Shown here: in pieces, positions 11,736 through 24,300 of the stretch
How the letters are laid out: each line of letters opens with the position of its first letter
Position numbering within the stretch: the first letter of the stretch is position 1
Notes under the pieces: generated by a model
What the model was told of the DNA's origin: nothing
Databases searched by the model: none
Seen by the model: the letters and a program-made list of their open reading frames with translations, nothing else
Program-made: the position numbers and the translations under genes
Source: Cannabis sativa
Taxonomy: Eukaryota; Streptophyta; Magnoliopsida; Rosales; Cannabaceae
Direction: 5' to 3'
DNA: 64,000 bases
Assembly: GCF_029168945.1 (NCBI RefSeq)
Contig: NC_083604.1
Span: forward strand, 31,305,686 to 31,369,685

Positions 11736-13300
11736 CTAACCATATCCTCCGCAATGGCGAGGTGAGATCCGAACCATGCTAGCTACTTGCCCGGACCGCT
11801 TCGCTCGTGGCAGACGGGCCACTACATTGGCTTTCCCGGGATGGTAAAGGATCTCACAATCGTAGTCCTTCACTAACTCCAACCAACGCCTTTGTCTCAT
11901 GTTCAAATCTTTCTGAGTAAAGAAATACTTGAGACTTTTATGGCTCCGGTATAGATCTCGCACTTCTCACCATACAAGTAATGCCGCCAAATCTTCGGTG
12001 CAAAAACCACCGCGGCCAATTCTAAATCATGAGTCGGGTATCGCCGTTCATAATCCTTTAACCGACGGGAGGCGTAGCGATAACCCGATCGGCTTGCATC
12101 AATACGCACCCCAAACCCCGTTTGGATGCGTCGCAATAGACCACGAACTTCTCCTTGTCCGAAGGCAGCTAGTAGTACGGAGCGATCAACCTCTGCGCCG
12201 GCTCGAAAACTAGCTTCGCATTTATCGGACGGATAAATCGCTCGATTCTTCTTTGTAAGCTCGGTTAGGGGCATTGAAATTTTGGAGAACCCTCCACGAA
12301 CCTACTCGGTAGTACCTGACTAACCCCAAGAAGCTTCGATCTGTCAACTCTTCTTCGGTCTCGGCCAATCCCCGACGGAGATTCAATCTTCCGGATCCAC
12401 CTTGATCCCATCTTACTCACTATGTGCCCCGTGAAGGACACACCGAGACAACTCAGAACTCACATTTCTTGAACTTGGCGTAGAGTCTATGTTCTCGAAG
12501 TCGTTGCGGTACCATACGAAGATGTGATTCATGCTCTCTTTCGATTGAGAGTACACGAGGATGTCGTCGATAAACACAATCACACGTATATCGAGGAAAT
12601 CCTTGAATACTCTATTCATCGTGTCCATGAATGCCTTGCGGGGAGCATTGGTTAGTCCGAATGACATAACCAGAACTCGTAGTGTCCATACCTTAGTGCG
12701 GAAAGCCGTCTTTGGAATGTCCTCCTCTCGGATCCTCAACCGATGATAACCCGAACGGAGATCAATCTTAGAAAGACCGTCTTTCCACGAAGCCGATCGA
12801 ACAAGTCATCGATCTAGGTAATGGATATTTATTCTTCACCGTCGGCTTGTTCAACTCTCGTAGTCGATGCACATCCTCATAGATCCATCCTTCTTCTTCA
12901 CGAACAAAACCGGGGCTCCCAGGTGACACACGGGGCCGAATGAACCCTATGTCAAGCGAACCCCTGGAGTGAATCTTCAATTCCTTGTTCAGCCGGAGCC
13001 ATCCTATACGGGGCTTTGGAAACCGGATCCACCCCTCAGTGCCAAGTCAATCACAAAGTCGATCTCCCGATGAGGTGGTAACCCCGGAAGTTCTTCGGGA
13101 AAAACGTCCAAAATTCCCGAACCACGCCGATGTCCTTCGGCGAATGGTGTCGGCCGAGTGGTGTCCACCACCACGGCCGTAAACCCTAAGCACCCACCGT
13201 GCAATAATTCTCTCGCCGACATAGCCGAGATCACCGGATCCGAGATCCCCGAACCGAACCCACAAATACGAACGGTTCTTCACTTTACGGTTGGAAGATC
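11736..13300 (-). pseudogene. Gypsy-2 reverse transcriptase and RNase H
   Basis: RT is recognisable from [21 protein letters not shown] and [16 protein letters not shown] (the FIDD catalytic motif, about 12570), followed by RNase H with [31 protein letters not shown] and [18 protein letters not shown] (about 12050-11870). The region between them is scrambled by many 1-3-base differences from Gypsy-1, mostly where Gypsy-1 has CAG or CTG and this copy has CG or CGG. Confidence 0.8.
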
Positions 13301-13312
13301 ACCATCTTCCTC

Positions 13313-14865
13313 TTACATACCAATGCTCGCCGAATATTTAGATAGGAAATCCATTCCTAAAATAATATCGAATTCGACTAAGCTCATCTCTATCGATCGG
13401 CCGCTTAACTCTCTACCATCTATCCCGATTGGCATAGACCTAATCCACCTAACGGAGATAACCAATTCTCGCCGTATGACGTGTTCCAAACCCCGACTCA
13501 TATCTATCAAAGGGTCTACCCAACTTACTAAAGACTCGGCCGCCACATAAGAACGTGTAGCCCCGGGATCAAACGACTGAATAAAACGAGTCGTTAATAA
13601 GAATCGACTGTAACAACCGATGGGCCGGCATCCGCATCGGCCCGCGTGATCGCGAATACCACCGGCCGGAGTGGGTATCGCCGGAGCTCTCGTGCCTCCG
13701 GCCGAAGCCAGGGACATTCCCTCTGCTGCCCGGCATGCCACAATGGAAGCATCCACCTTGCACTCTCCCCCGATGGTGCCTCTTGCGGATAGGGCACTCG
13801 GGGTAGGAGAATCGGGTCTCATTACCACCAGACGACTCCTCTATTCCGGTTCCCCGAACCTCTGCTTGACTCGAGCCGCCGGAGCCGTGGGTGCCCTCTT
13901 CCTCGATCAATGGCCGAACCACTACTCCCCGCTATGCTCGATGCAGAGGGAGGTAGGAGCTCCGCCACCAACCGAATCTTGGGCCGAATACGACATACAC
14001 CCCACCGCGCCCTCGGCTCGCAAGGCCTTCTCCACCATCCGAGCGTAGGTGGTGCTGTCGTCGCTGGTAATCATCGGTCATGCCCGATCTTTGGATTCAA
14101 CCCGTCCGCATACTTCTCCTTCGAAGTCGGTCGGCACAATTCCCAGGCTAACCTTGCCACGGCCAACCGAGTAGTATACTCGCGGACACTCATGTTCTCC
14201 CGTGGGTCGGGTGAACGAATTCCTTTCTCTTGGCGCTTCGACCGCCTCATTATAGTACTTCGCGTTGAAGAGTTCCCTGGAACCTCTCCCAAGTCATGGT
14301 GGTGACATCGTGAATGCGAGACACCATGTCCCACCATACTGGGGCATCCTCCCTGGAACCGAAATGTGGCGCATACCACTCGTCGTTGCCGTGACACCCA
14401 TGAAGTTCAAGATTCGGTGATCACCGTAAGCCACTGCTCGGCTTTCGACACATCTGGACCTCCCAGGAACACCGGGAGGTGCTTCGCTTCCGAACCGCTC
14501 AAAGGTTCCAACTCAGGCCGCCACTACCATCTCGGCCCGGGCAAAGGCGAGGGGCAAAGCACCGGAACTACGCACCGGAACTCCAGGAGCACCCCTGCTG
14601 TCTCAACCTCTCTCGAATCTCGAGGTCTTGCTCTTCGATCCCGGCTTGCATTTCCGCAAAACCGCAACTCCCGATTCGGGGCTCCCCGATCGGGCCCGGG
14701 GAGCCTGGGCGCCTGTGGTGGGTTCTCATCACCCCGACCACGAGCCCCGCCTCGGGGACCTCTACCCTCGGCCCCAGCGAGGTGGGGGAAACCGAGCTCC
14801 CTCTCCCCGATTCGACCCCACCGGAGTTGCCTCGACTCCCGGTAGTCCGCCCGGCGTCCATCTAG
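13313..14865 (-). pseudogene. Gypsy-2 gag and protease
   Basis: From the right: a Gly/Ser/Arg-rich gag N-terminus (14861-14570), a gag core with HDVTTMTW-like and ENMSVREYTTRLA segments in different frames (about 14400-14080), a damaged CCHC knuckle (CFHCGMPG...), then protease with the active-site segment FDPGATRSYV (about 13585) and the closing motif FDIILGMDFLSKYSASI. The aspartyl triad sits in the DPGA form seen in plant chromoviruses. No single frame spans the region. Confidence 0.75.
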
Positions 14866-15125
14866 TTAGAACGCCCGCGAAACCAAGAGTTGGCATATCG
14901 GGTCGTATTCAAGGCGAGCTTACTAATGCGCTTAATTTAGAAATTAGAAATGAAACATGCGCCTATTCTACTATCAGGCTACTAACATGCTTCCTAACAG
15001 GCTTTTCTTTTTCATAACCGAATAAAATAAACTACTAAAGCAATAAAGGCTTACCGAACCGTGAACCGAGCTAACCGCCGATGATGATTGTACATGTCGT
15101 GACGATCTTCGGAAGACAACACAGC

Positions 15126-15136
15126 GCTCGATACCA
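15126..15136 (-). promoter_or_regulatory. Primer-binding site of Gypsy-2 (altered initiator tRNA-Met type)
   Basis: In element orientation the sequence after the 5' LTR is TGGTATCGAGC. The standard plant initiator-Met complement is TGGTATCAGAGC, so one base is missing exactly where CAG would read CG. The segment from 14866 to here is the untranslated leader with no other feature. Confidence 0.75.
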
Positions 15137-15139
15137 AAT

Positions 15140-17427
15140 TGTAACACCCTAACTTTCTTAGGCGTATTACGTGATTTTTAAACGTACTGTGCAGCTCGTT
15201 GCTAATCAACGAGGTTTATAGAAAAACGTGATTAATTAAAATTTTGCTTTTTCATTGAACTTATAAACCATTTTACAAAAAGTTTCGGGATCCCGATTTA
15301 TAAAAATATTTACAAACGTTTTTACTGTTCAACTTTTACATCAAAATAAAGTCGTCTCAACGACGATTACAAAATCTCGGCGCGTCCCGAGGATCGTACG
15401 CTCCAGCCTAACCGCCCCGACATGTACAATCTCATAAGCTCGCTCACGGTCCATCAAGAATCGCCTTGCCTTTACCTACACATGAACATAAACGCGTGAG
15501 TCGACGGACTCGCAAGAAAAGCATACTAATATCATATATAAACCGACCGCCGTGTCCAACACGATGCGAGTCCCGCCACCTTGCCATGTCCAACATGGTA
15601 CCGAGCACTACCTTGCCATGTCCAACATGGTGCGAGTTTTGAACGTTCGTGGACGTGCACTATCGCACACGTAACAAGCTGACAGGTCGAACCTGGCCAT
15701 ACTCCGCCGGGTCATACTCAGAATGTACCTCGACGTGTTACTATATCCTCCTGATCGGTCGAACCGGTCATACTCCAGCCTGTACCGACGGGATACGTCA
15801 ATAGCACGGAACCACCATCCAAGTGTCAGCCTGATCGGTCAAAGCCGGTCATACTCGCCGTCGGTCATACTCCAGCTGTACCGACGTGACGGGGTTGGGT
15901 GGTTCGAAGCCTAAATACATATCTAATGTAATCTAACAAAGCTTCCTACATGCACGCTAAACATCTAATCTACATATGCATACCGTTATACTAATCTTAC
16001 CTGGATTCCGATTTCGGGTGTGCGGTCAACGACCGGAACCGAAGCCGAACTACGGACATCGGCTCTAAACCATAAAAATCACAACGCTATAAGTGACACT
16101 CTAAATCACTTCCCGGGGACTAAAACTCGAAACTAAAAGTTTCCTATCGATAAAAAGCATGGCAATACCCCTAAAAACCCAAAAAACGAGGAAAACTAGT
16201 GGTTCGAAAAATCCCCCATCCGAAGACGAAGGTTGCCCAACCTAATTCTGCTCGAGAAAATACTGAACCCCCATCCGGATTCTGATGCTCAACTGAATTC
16301 CGGTTCCTCGCAGGCAACATCAAAAATTCATAACTTGACCAATTCGAACCCAATTGATCCCAAACTTTCCAGACCTCCTCTATAGGTCCCAAATAACAAT
16401 TCTAGAGCATCAAACCTACCCAGAAATCCCACATGCAAAATTCACCATTGAAGCTCAAGCTTTGAGTTCCAAACTCAAGCTTGAGCAAAACCAACTAAAC
16501 AAGCAATCCACTAGCTTAATTCACCTTAAACTAGCATAATATTACCTCAGAAAACATTTAGAAATAACAGCAATATCACAGAACAGAAACATAACAATTT
16601 CCTTCCAAAATTCATACTTTTTTCAAAGAAAACTCAAGGCTTTAACAATCTAACCTACATGCTTCTAACATAGCTTAAACAACAACAATAATCATGCTTT
16701 AAACAACTTAAATCAACAACAAAACACAGCAGAAACATCTCTCAAAAATCACATGCATTATCATCCATTTCATCATTTTCTTCAAGGAATTTAAAGAGAA
16801 AAGAACTAGAAAACACATACCACAACAAGAGATCACTAATGCTTGCAAACTAGGGCTTGAATCACCAAAGAAAACCAGCCCTTGCACCCTGTTCAAATTA
16901 AAAGCAAGAGAAAAAGAGAGAGAGTTTTCTATGTTTTAAACTTTCTAATTTTTTTGGCTAAGTGTAAAATGAAGGAACTAAAGAATAAAGCCATATATTA
17001 TCATTTAATAAATCCTTTTTCAGCCAAAAGCAATTAATTAAATAAACCTTTAATTCCAATTAAAAGTCACATAAGACAAAATATCATTGGGGCAAAAAGA
17101 CCATTTTGCCCCTCCATACAAAAACCACATAAATCATACTTAAGGGGTATTTTTGGGACATTCTAAATTCCCGGCCATTCCCGACATTCCCAATGTCTAA
17201 ACCCGTCCCCAAAGTACTAACATACTAAGTTGTGATTTCTACTGAGCCAAACGCCGCGTTCCAAAATACCGGACACCGGAAATGCGAAATATAAAAACTG
17301 CTGATGACATAATTATGCATATCTGAATTCCATAAATAACAATGATAAATTATTTAAATAGCTATAAATAATTTCCTGATTAACATAAATAACTGCTAAT
17401 TTCCAAATTAACTAAGCGGGCTTTACA
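15140..17427 (-). repeat. 5' LTR of Gypsy-2
   Basis: 2288 bp, the partner of 7938-10226. Where the left copy reads CG (for example ATATCGAATTCC), this copy often reads CTG (ATATCTGAATTCC, near 17322), and left AACGAAAC is AGCAGAAAC here (near 16729). Outside such sites the copies agree closely. Confidence 0.93.
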
Positions 17428-17432
17428 CTCCT

Positions 17433-19367
17433 AGCACCTCTCTCTTTAGTTTCTTGGGTTTTAAGTTAGAGATTTATGCATGGGTTGTGAGTTTTGCTAC
17501 TGTAGTTGCTGTTGATGTTTGAATTGTGTTTTTGAGGATTAACTATGGTTAGAAATGTTGTTTTGAGTTGGTTTTGGTGGCTGTAGTGTTGATTGAGCAA
17601 GCTTTGAGTTTTTGAACTCAAGCTTGGCTCTTTAATGATGATTTTTTTATATTGAGCATGTATTTGTTGTTCTGTTACTTGAAATATGTTTATTGGGGTA
17701 TAATATGCAGGTCTGGAAGGTTTGGTAGTTTTCGAATTTTTGGGGTTTTCTGGTGTAAACTGGTTAACCGATTTTACTGGTTAACCGGATTTACTGCTGG
17801 GTTCCCCGAACTTTTCGTGTTGTCGATTCTTGTTAGTTTCAGAGCTTTGGTTGGTTAATTCCCTATTAGTTTAGGGTATTTCCATGTTAACTTTCAATAT
17901 AAAGAGTTTTGTTTTAAAACCTAAGTCCCCGGTTGTGATTTAGCGTGTCACTTAACCATGTTATGAACGATGTGATTTAGGGGCCTGTAGTTCGTCGAGC
18001 AAGTTTTCCACTCAGGTTGGCCGGCACACCTGAATTCGGAAACAAAGTAAGATTAGTATAATGTTATGCATATGTAATTACATATTTAGCATACATGTTG
18101 TTTATGCCTGTGAGGGTACATTGATAGCAGTAATAGTATACAATTGTACTGATTACTGATAAATGTATGTTGGCTAAAATACTGATCGATGTTGTCACAT
18201 CAATATGGTAGAGTATGACTGGCATATTGAGTATAGGCTGACATTATGGTCGATAGTATTGTCGTATGAACATTCTAGACTCAGTATCGTGTGGGACACG
18301 GGGATAGGGTTATGGTTAGGTGTATGGGCGCCTGATTATAACCTGGGATATTATTATGTTTTATGTTATGCTTCTTTTATTGAGTCTGTTGACTCACAAT
18401 TGCTATTTCCATGTGTAGGTAAGGGCAACTTGTTAAGACCCTGCTCTACTTTCGGACCAACTTGTTAAGGCGGCTATTTTCTCTTCTAATTATTTTGTGT
18501 CGTTGTCCGGGAGATCCTTACCACAGACCTTGTCGCTCGAGTGGTTTCTGAGGTCATTACCATGTGACCTCACATGCTTACTCTTTGCTTTTTCATATTT
18601 TGTGTCTAAACACCTTCCGAGGTCAGCCCACACACCTAAATTTGTTATTAAGCTAAGAAAAGTCAATTGTACTGCATACCATGTCAAAAGTAAGATACGG
18701 TAATTACCGTTATTAAGAAAGAGTTATTACTCTCATTTGAAATCGATGTTAGGTTTCTTACTTATCGGTTGCTTCATTAAGAAACGATAGTGATAAAAAA
18801 TGCGTTGGTACAAGGGTTAAGGATGCTTTATAAAGTATCAGGTTTAGTTTGTCTTATTAGACAAATAGTTGATTACTATTGTTTGATTACACTGGGAATA
18901 GTTGCTTAAGTTATATGTTTCAATGTTTGTTCATTAACATTGAGTACTTTATGCTATACACGATGTTTGTGTTTTACCTGTTTTTCTTGCTGAGTCTTTG
19001 TGACTCATGGGTGCTTTGTGGTGCATGTAAGGGAAAAGGGAAAGTGGACCAGCTATGAGTCAGAGGTCTTCCAGAAATGTACATTTCAACCCGCCATCTT
19101 TTGGTTCTCAGTGGACATGATCTGTCTTTTTTAATGTTTTGAATATGAAATAATATTTTGAAACAAGCTAGTTTAGTAATTTTTAGTAAAATTTTGTAAT
19201 TAAGGGGATACCCGAATCCAGTAATACTTTAAAAAAAGTATAAGTTATCTTTTAATTAATTTTCTAAGAGTTTTAATTAATTCACATCTTATCCTAAATC
19301 ATTAGTTTATTATCATAAACTAATTTATAAAGTACACACCTGGTGCCTTACGAGCTAGGGCATTACA
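17433..19367 (+). repeat. Gypsy-1 3' LTR, right segment
   Basis: Resumes at the duplicated CTCCT (17428-17432) and ends ...GGGCATTACA at 19367, matching the TGTAAAG start at 7335. Total LTR length without the insert is about 2.5 kb. A short direct repeat ACTGGTTAACCG lies near 17758-17790. No coding sequence is supported; open frames of up to 87 codons show no recognisable domain. Confidence 0.75.
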
Positions 19368-19960
19368 TTGACATTCTCATGTTGCTCTGAGGCTTAAATC
19401 ACCAATTGTTAGTGAATTAACCTAATTTCATAGGTTTCGTAGTTCGCCTGCTCTTGGTTGAAATACGTTTTGTGTGCTGATGCCATGAAATCACATGGGA
19501 ACCTGGTGTGTCACCTGGGCCCAAGGTGGCCAGGGTCCTGTGAAGAATGACTTACCACAAGTCTTAGTTATTACGAATGCTAAAGAAGCATTTTGCTCAA
19601 GACGGATTTTTCATTTGATGAGCAGAACATGCCCTTTAGGTGAATGTTCACTTGGGCATCATTCTCATGTCATAAGCTTGGGGTGTGATTTTGAGTGAAC
19701 AAACACCTAGGTTGAATCATAATGAGATTTGATCATCATTTAATCATGTAGAACGAGAAATAAAAAGATTGAGCCTAGGAGTGCACTAAGTATTTGGCTG
19801 GGTGCTAGACATCTAGGGTTTAAGCCCACCTAGGCGCCCTCTAGGTGTTTGTTGAGATAATACTTTCGTTTGATTCCCAAATGCTTGTATCGATACCCAC
19901 TACCTCAATATCTTATTACAAGTGTTTGGTTTTCCCATTTTCATTGGGAATCTTGGCTAT

Positions 19961-20115
19961 CGCTCCCTTGTTCAATGTCATCCTAAGAAACCTAGGGAAC
20001 ATCTTCTTCAATGCTCCCCTATTCCTTGTCATTGCAAGAACAAAGGGAGAATCCTCATCACTGCTGCCCCTACTCCAAGTCATCATGAGAAACAGAGGTA
20101 AATTCATCGTCACTG
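19961..20115 (+). repeat. Three-copy 51-bp tandem repeat
   Basis: Units start near 19962, 20013 and 20063, with a fourth partial near 20113. Each has the pattern GCTCCC-TTG/ATTC-GTCATC/TTGC-AGAAAC. Because 51 is divisible by three, the repeat gives a 107-codon open frame (19845-20168) with a 17-residue period, but the units have diverged like a minisatellite and no start or splice context supports a gene. Confidence 0.6.
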
Positions 20116-20945
20116 TCCCTTGTCCCTGCTTTCGGGAGAACGTGTTGTTTGATGATCATTTGAGTTAAAAACTAATCTAGAAACTAGTTCTATCACCAAA
20201 ACATAGTCTATTGGCTCAGTAAACCACCTGGGTGCCAAGTGACCTGGAGAATGCTCACTTGGCCACCGAGTAGTGTTTGTATCCCTTCTGGGTGCCAGAT
20301 GTAGAGACACATGTATACATATCGTTCCTTGAGTGATTTGAGGGAACTACGACACAATTTGACCCTTGAACTCAATACCCTAGTTGTCGTATGCCAAGGG
20401 AGTAGGATGCTCACCTAGGTGTTGGGTACCACCTCGAGGCCCCTAGGTGGTTCTCACCTCTGGTGATGATTCTGGGGATCGGGACTAGATTGTGGCTTCC
20501 TTTTGCATACTTAATTGCATTTGTTCTTGTGCAATCAAATGCTCATCGTGTTGAGACTTTGAGTCAAAACCACTACAAACTAGGGCAAAAATAACTCATC
20601 TGGGCGCTAATAGCTTACCTAGGCAGCCAATTGTGTTGACATCTAAAGTTTTTAATCCCAATTTCGGTGTTGTCCTGACCTATTTGCTTAGACTTTTGAA
20701 GAAAACAATTGGAAACAACATGTCGACATTCAAGCTACTCATCTAGTGCCCAAAGTGTTCACCTAGACGTTGAGTGTTTGCCAAGCATACATTGTGCGGA
20801 GGTGATGAGGCTACCCTACTCAGGGTTTTGGGAGCCCAAAGTCGTTTGTAGATGAACAAAATCAAATGTGTTCCATTTTATTTTCAGATGTAATGATGTA
20901 ATTTTGTAAGTGGAATGAAAATTTCAATGAAAAAACAAATCAGCC

Positions 20946-21068
20946 TTAATCCAAAAATTAAGGCTTGCTAGTTCAGACAAAAATTCAGTTACCAGATTAA
21001 AGTCAAATCTTTAGAAGGATAGATACGTCTTTAAAATGAACATCAAAAAAAAAAAAAAAAAAAAAAAA
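20946..21068 (+). mobile_element. Candidate small poly(A) retroposon
   Basis: A segment of about 120 bp ends in a run of 24 A (21045-21068) and is flanked by the 9-bp direct repeat AAATCAGCC (20937-20945 and 21066-21074; the second copy overlaps the tail). That is the signature of a retroposed sequence with a target duplication, such as a truncated SINE. I see no clear pol III A and B boxes, so family is unknown and chance is possible. Confidence 0.35.
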
Positions 21069-21395
21069 TCAGCCACACTGGTAAAATAGTCGGGTTCACA
21101 CCAGAATAAGAGGTTTTTATAAAAGTAAGACATTATTTTTATAATATTAGTACTCAAATATTAACATAGAGTTATAATAATAGGAAATAAGATAAGATAA
21201 GATATATATTCTTTTCAATATTGAAATTTCTTACTTTTCCAATGAGGAATACAGGGATGGCATTACAGAATATCGTTTTTCTCAAACCCAAAATAAGGAA
21301 TTCTGTGTGAAGGCAGTTAGGACCCCATGGTCATGGATTTGAGATGAGAACCCCTCAAGACAACTAAGGTAGCTCAATTATTATTACCCCATCGA

Positions 21396-24300
21396 TCATA
21401 GTACCCTTCTATGCCCTCCAAATGCCCATATCTGCAAGCGCGTAGATTGAAACAAAAACCAATTAACGAAAATATGTTACCTTCTTCAATTGCAAAATAA
21501 AATCACAATACATGACAACATAGCAGAATGACAAAAACAGAGAATAATTAATAGACTTTATTGATAATATTTTCTCAGATTTTACTAAGATAATATAATA
21601 ATGCACTCAATACGTAATTGTGTACTCTTCAGAAGAAAACGACAAAATATGCAGAAATTAACTTCATTTCCAGAATGATAGTGCACTGTGAACCGATTTC
21701 CACATCAAATCGTGTCACCATAACCAAAAGTTTCAGCTCCACTCAGGGGTAGTTCTATTAATTAATACTATTAATAATCTACCTAGCTTTACGAATTATC
21801 ACGTCCAGACATACTAACCTTTAGATTCGTATCCCAACTTCCTGTACACAAGGCACTCCCATCAGCTGACAAACCCAAGCAGCTAATTCTGCCCTCGTGT
21901 GAGTTCTGGAGAGATCCTAAGTTCAAAACCACCTACCACAAAGTGAAAGATAAATCAATCCATTAACAATGATATAGGACATCAATCACAGCATGAACAC
22001 AAAGAATAGCAGAATGAGTAGGAATGTCTATACAGAATTTACAAGCATTTTTATGACTTGAACACTGCAAATGCTTTCCCTTTTTCCTGAAAAAGGGTGA
22101 AGACATTTTCCCATGTAAGGTTTGTTTAGGATGCTTGCGCCCATAATGGCATTGATTATTGTAAAAATACTATTCCAAAGGTTGTCTTTCATTTGAATGA
22201 AAAACATTTGGAAATGACATCAAATTGGCCTCTGGATAACGTAGGAGAAAGAGCGACCTAAAATGACTCTCCCAATCGCCATAACAAACATCAAAAATTT
22301 TGAAAATTTTGAGCACAATTCTCAATGTCAACCTGAAATGACCCCCTTCCTTAACCTACCTCAATATTAGAAAACTAGAAAACTTTACTGATTCCTAGGC
22401 ATGTTCTTAATAGGGATTTGAACCTCACACCTTCTGTACTAAAGAAAGATAAACAGATAAGATCGTTGTGAGAAACAAGTGGAAAATACCTCAGCCAATA
22501 AAGTATCCCATACATAGCAATCACCATTTGTGTATCCAACAAAGAGAAGCCTTCCTGACGTGGAGAATGCAATTGAAGTCACATGTGGGTTATCATTATC
22601 ACCGTGCCGCTGGTGGTATACTTGAAGTTGATGTCCTGTTCTAATATCAAATAACCTGCAGGTTCCATCATCTGAGCCAGTTCCAAATCTATTGCCATCT
22701 GGAAAGAATTTTACAGAATTAACATCTCCCTCGTGGCCATGAAATGTCCGCACTGCTCGACTAGCAACACGAGTGTCCCATAATCGTGCTGTTGTATCAC
22801 ATGAACCAGATACAAACATTCTTGGGTTGGATCCATTAATGGAGACACTGAAAGAACGCAAAGCAATCTTATAGTAAAGATCTTTTAATTTTCGTCATCT
22901 CTTAGTCATAATAAGTTGAAAGTGCAATGCTCCTATTAATAACTGACCACTTTGATAGTCAGTCAACCATAAAGATAAACATAGAAATAGATGGCATTAT
23001 GGCTATACATATATACAAATTTATATTCCAAGATACATGAATACAGATAGTTATAGGCACAATACTCAAGTAATAGATGGAGATTTGCCACTGTGATGTT
23101 AGAAATTTTATGCTCGAATTATGTGTTTATCATTACAAATGTCCATGCATTTTTTAATACAGCTTGTTAAAAAGTTTACACACATGGAACCACTTTTGTT
23201 CATGTTTATAATTAAAAGGTAACTCATTTCAACATCATTTAAGGCAGATGTCTGAACATTCAAAGCATAATAAATATTTTTTTTGTGTGAATAATTTGCA
23301 TAAAATGCACATTTTATGCACATCAGCATGCATGACTCCCATCCCACTTATATATAATACTTTTGTGTGTTCACGTGGGAAGGCAAGTTAGCTAAATACC
23401 TCAGCACATCTGCAGTATGTCCAGATTGAAATTCACCTCCAAAAACTGAAGTTCTAAGGCCTGTAGTAATGTCCCACAAGACACATGTCTGATCTCCAGA
23501 ACTCGTAATTAAGTGTGCATCCTCCTCTGGAACGTATTGGCAGGAAGAAACGTAACCCTTGTGCCCACTAAGCATTTTTGCCACAGGAAGATTCCCATCT
23601 TTATCCGTTTGTGAACTAAGATTAAAGATAGAGCAAACACTGTCAAGACCACCACATGCAACGGACTGACCAGTTGGTGAAAAAGCACAAGTCATGACCC
23701 ACGCACAAGGTAACTTTATAGCATGGGTTTTTTGGCTTGTTAGTGCATTCCAGACAATTAATCTTCCATCCTGAGATGCACTCACAATTCGGTTCTTTTC
23801 AGGAGTCCAATCTAATGAATACACCTGAAAATTTCTCAGTAAGAATTGATGTTATATAGCACCCATTATTTAGGAGAATATATAGATTAAGAACACGTGA
23901 AATTTCTCACTATTGGACAAAATAATTTAGATAGTAAAAAAAATGTCTAAAATCTAATACCAAATCAACAGTAAAGAAAAGCTAGAATTGACAACAAATA
24001 ATTAGCATTACAGATTGTTCAGGACAGTTCAAAAAAGAAGAAGAAGAAATAAAACGTAAAAACAAGTTCACAAACTGCAAACTATTCAATCATCAATTTT
24101 ATGATTCCAATTTACAAAATCATCAAATACACTGATGCAATCACAACCAATATTCCAATACACACATATATGTATAGAAAATAATACAATTACATATACA
24201 CACGCACACATAATGATATTAATATATACCTTCCCTGCGTGACCCTGCAACGTTCTACAGCATACCAGATCCGTAGGTCCAAAGCGGACCGGAGTTCTTC

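Larger units (their letters stand above)
7938..17427 (-). mobile_element. Gypsy-2, complete Tekay/Del-type retrotransposon (target duplication CTCCT)
   Basis: A 9490-bp element on the minus strand, inserted in the LTR of Gypsy-1. Its two LTRs (2289 and 2288 bp) both run TGTAAAG to GTTACA in element orientation, and a perfect 5-bp duplication CTCCT flanks it (7933-7937 and 17428-17432). A primer-binding site adjoins the right LTR and a polypurine tract the left. Domain order is gag, protease, RT, RNase H, integrase, chromodomain. All frames are broken, but many breaks follow a CAG/CTG-to-CG pattern that may be a sequence artefact. Confidence 0.93.
5506..19367 (+). mobile_element. Gypsy-1, truncated Tekay/Del-type retrotransposon, with Gypsy-2 nested
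   Basis: The right part of a chromovirus-like Ty3/Gypsy element: the end of RT, then RNase H, integrase, a chromodomain-region remnant, a purine tract (about 7322-7334) and a 3' LTR. The LTR begins TGTAAAG at 7335, is interrupted by Gypsy-2 (7938-17427), and resumes to end ATTACA at 19367. The 5' portion is absent here, cut off by Copia A. Lineage is judged from the integrase and post-integrase sequence and from close similarity to Gypsy-2. Confidence 0.8.
19368..21395. other. Non-coding stretch between Gypsy-1 and AGB1
   Basis: No conserved coding sequence was found. 19480-20850 is studded with variants of CACCTAGGTG, CTGGGTGCC and CCTAGGCG in both orientations, which looks like an old degenerate repeat rather than unique DNA. 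A 51-bp tandem repeat (19961-20115) and a poly(A)-tailed insertion candidate (20946-21068) are listed separately. The AGB1 3' untranslated region must lie in roughly 21150-21395, but I could not fix its end. Confidence 0.6.

Noticed and set aside
19845..20168. 107-codon frame as a real gene
   Set aside because: Its length is explained by a 51-base tandem repeat; no start context, splice or homology supports it.
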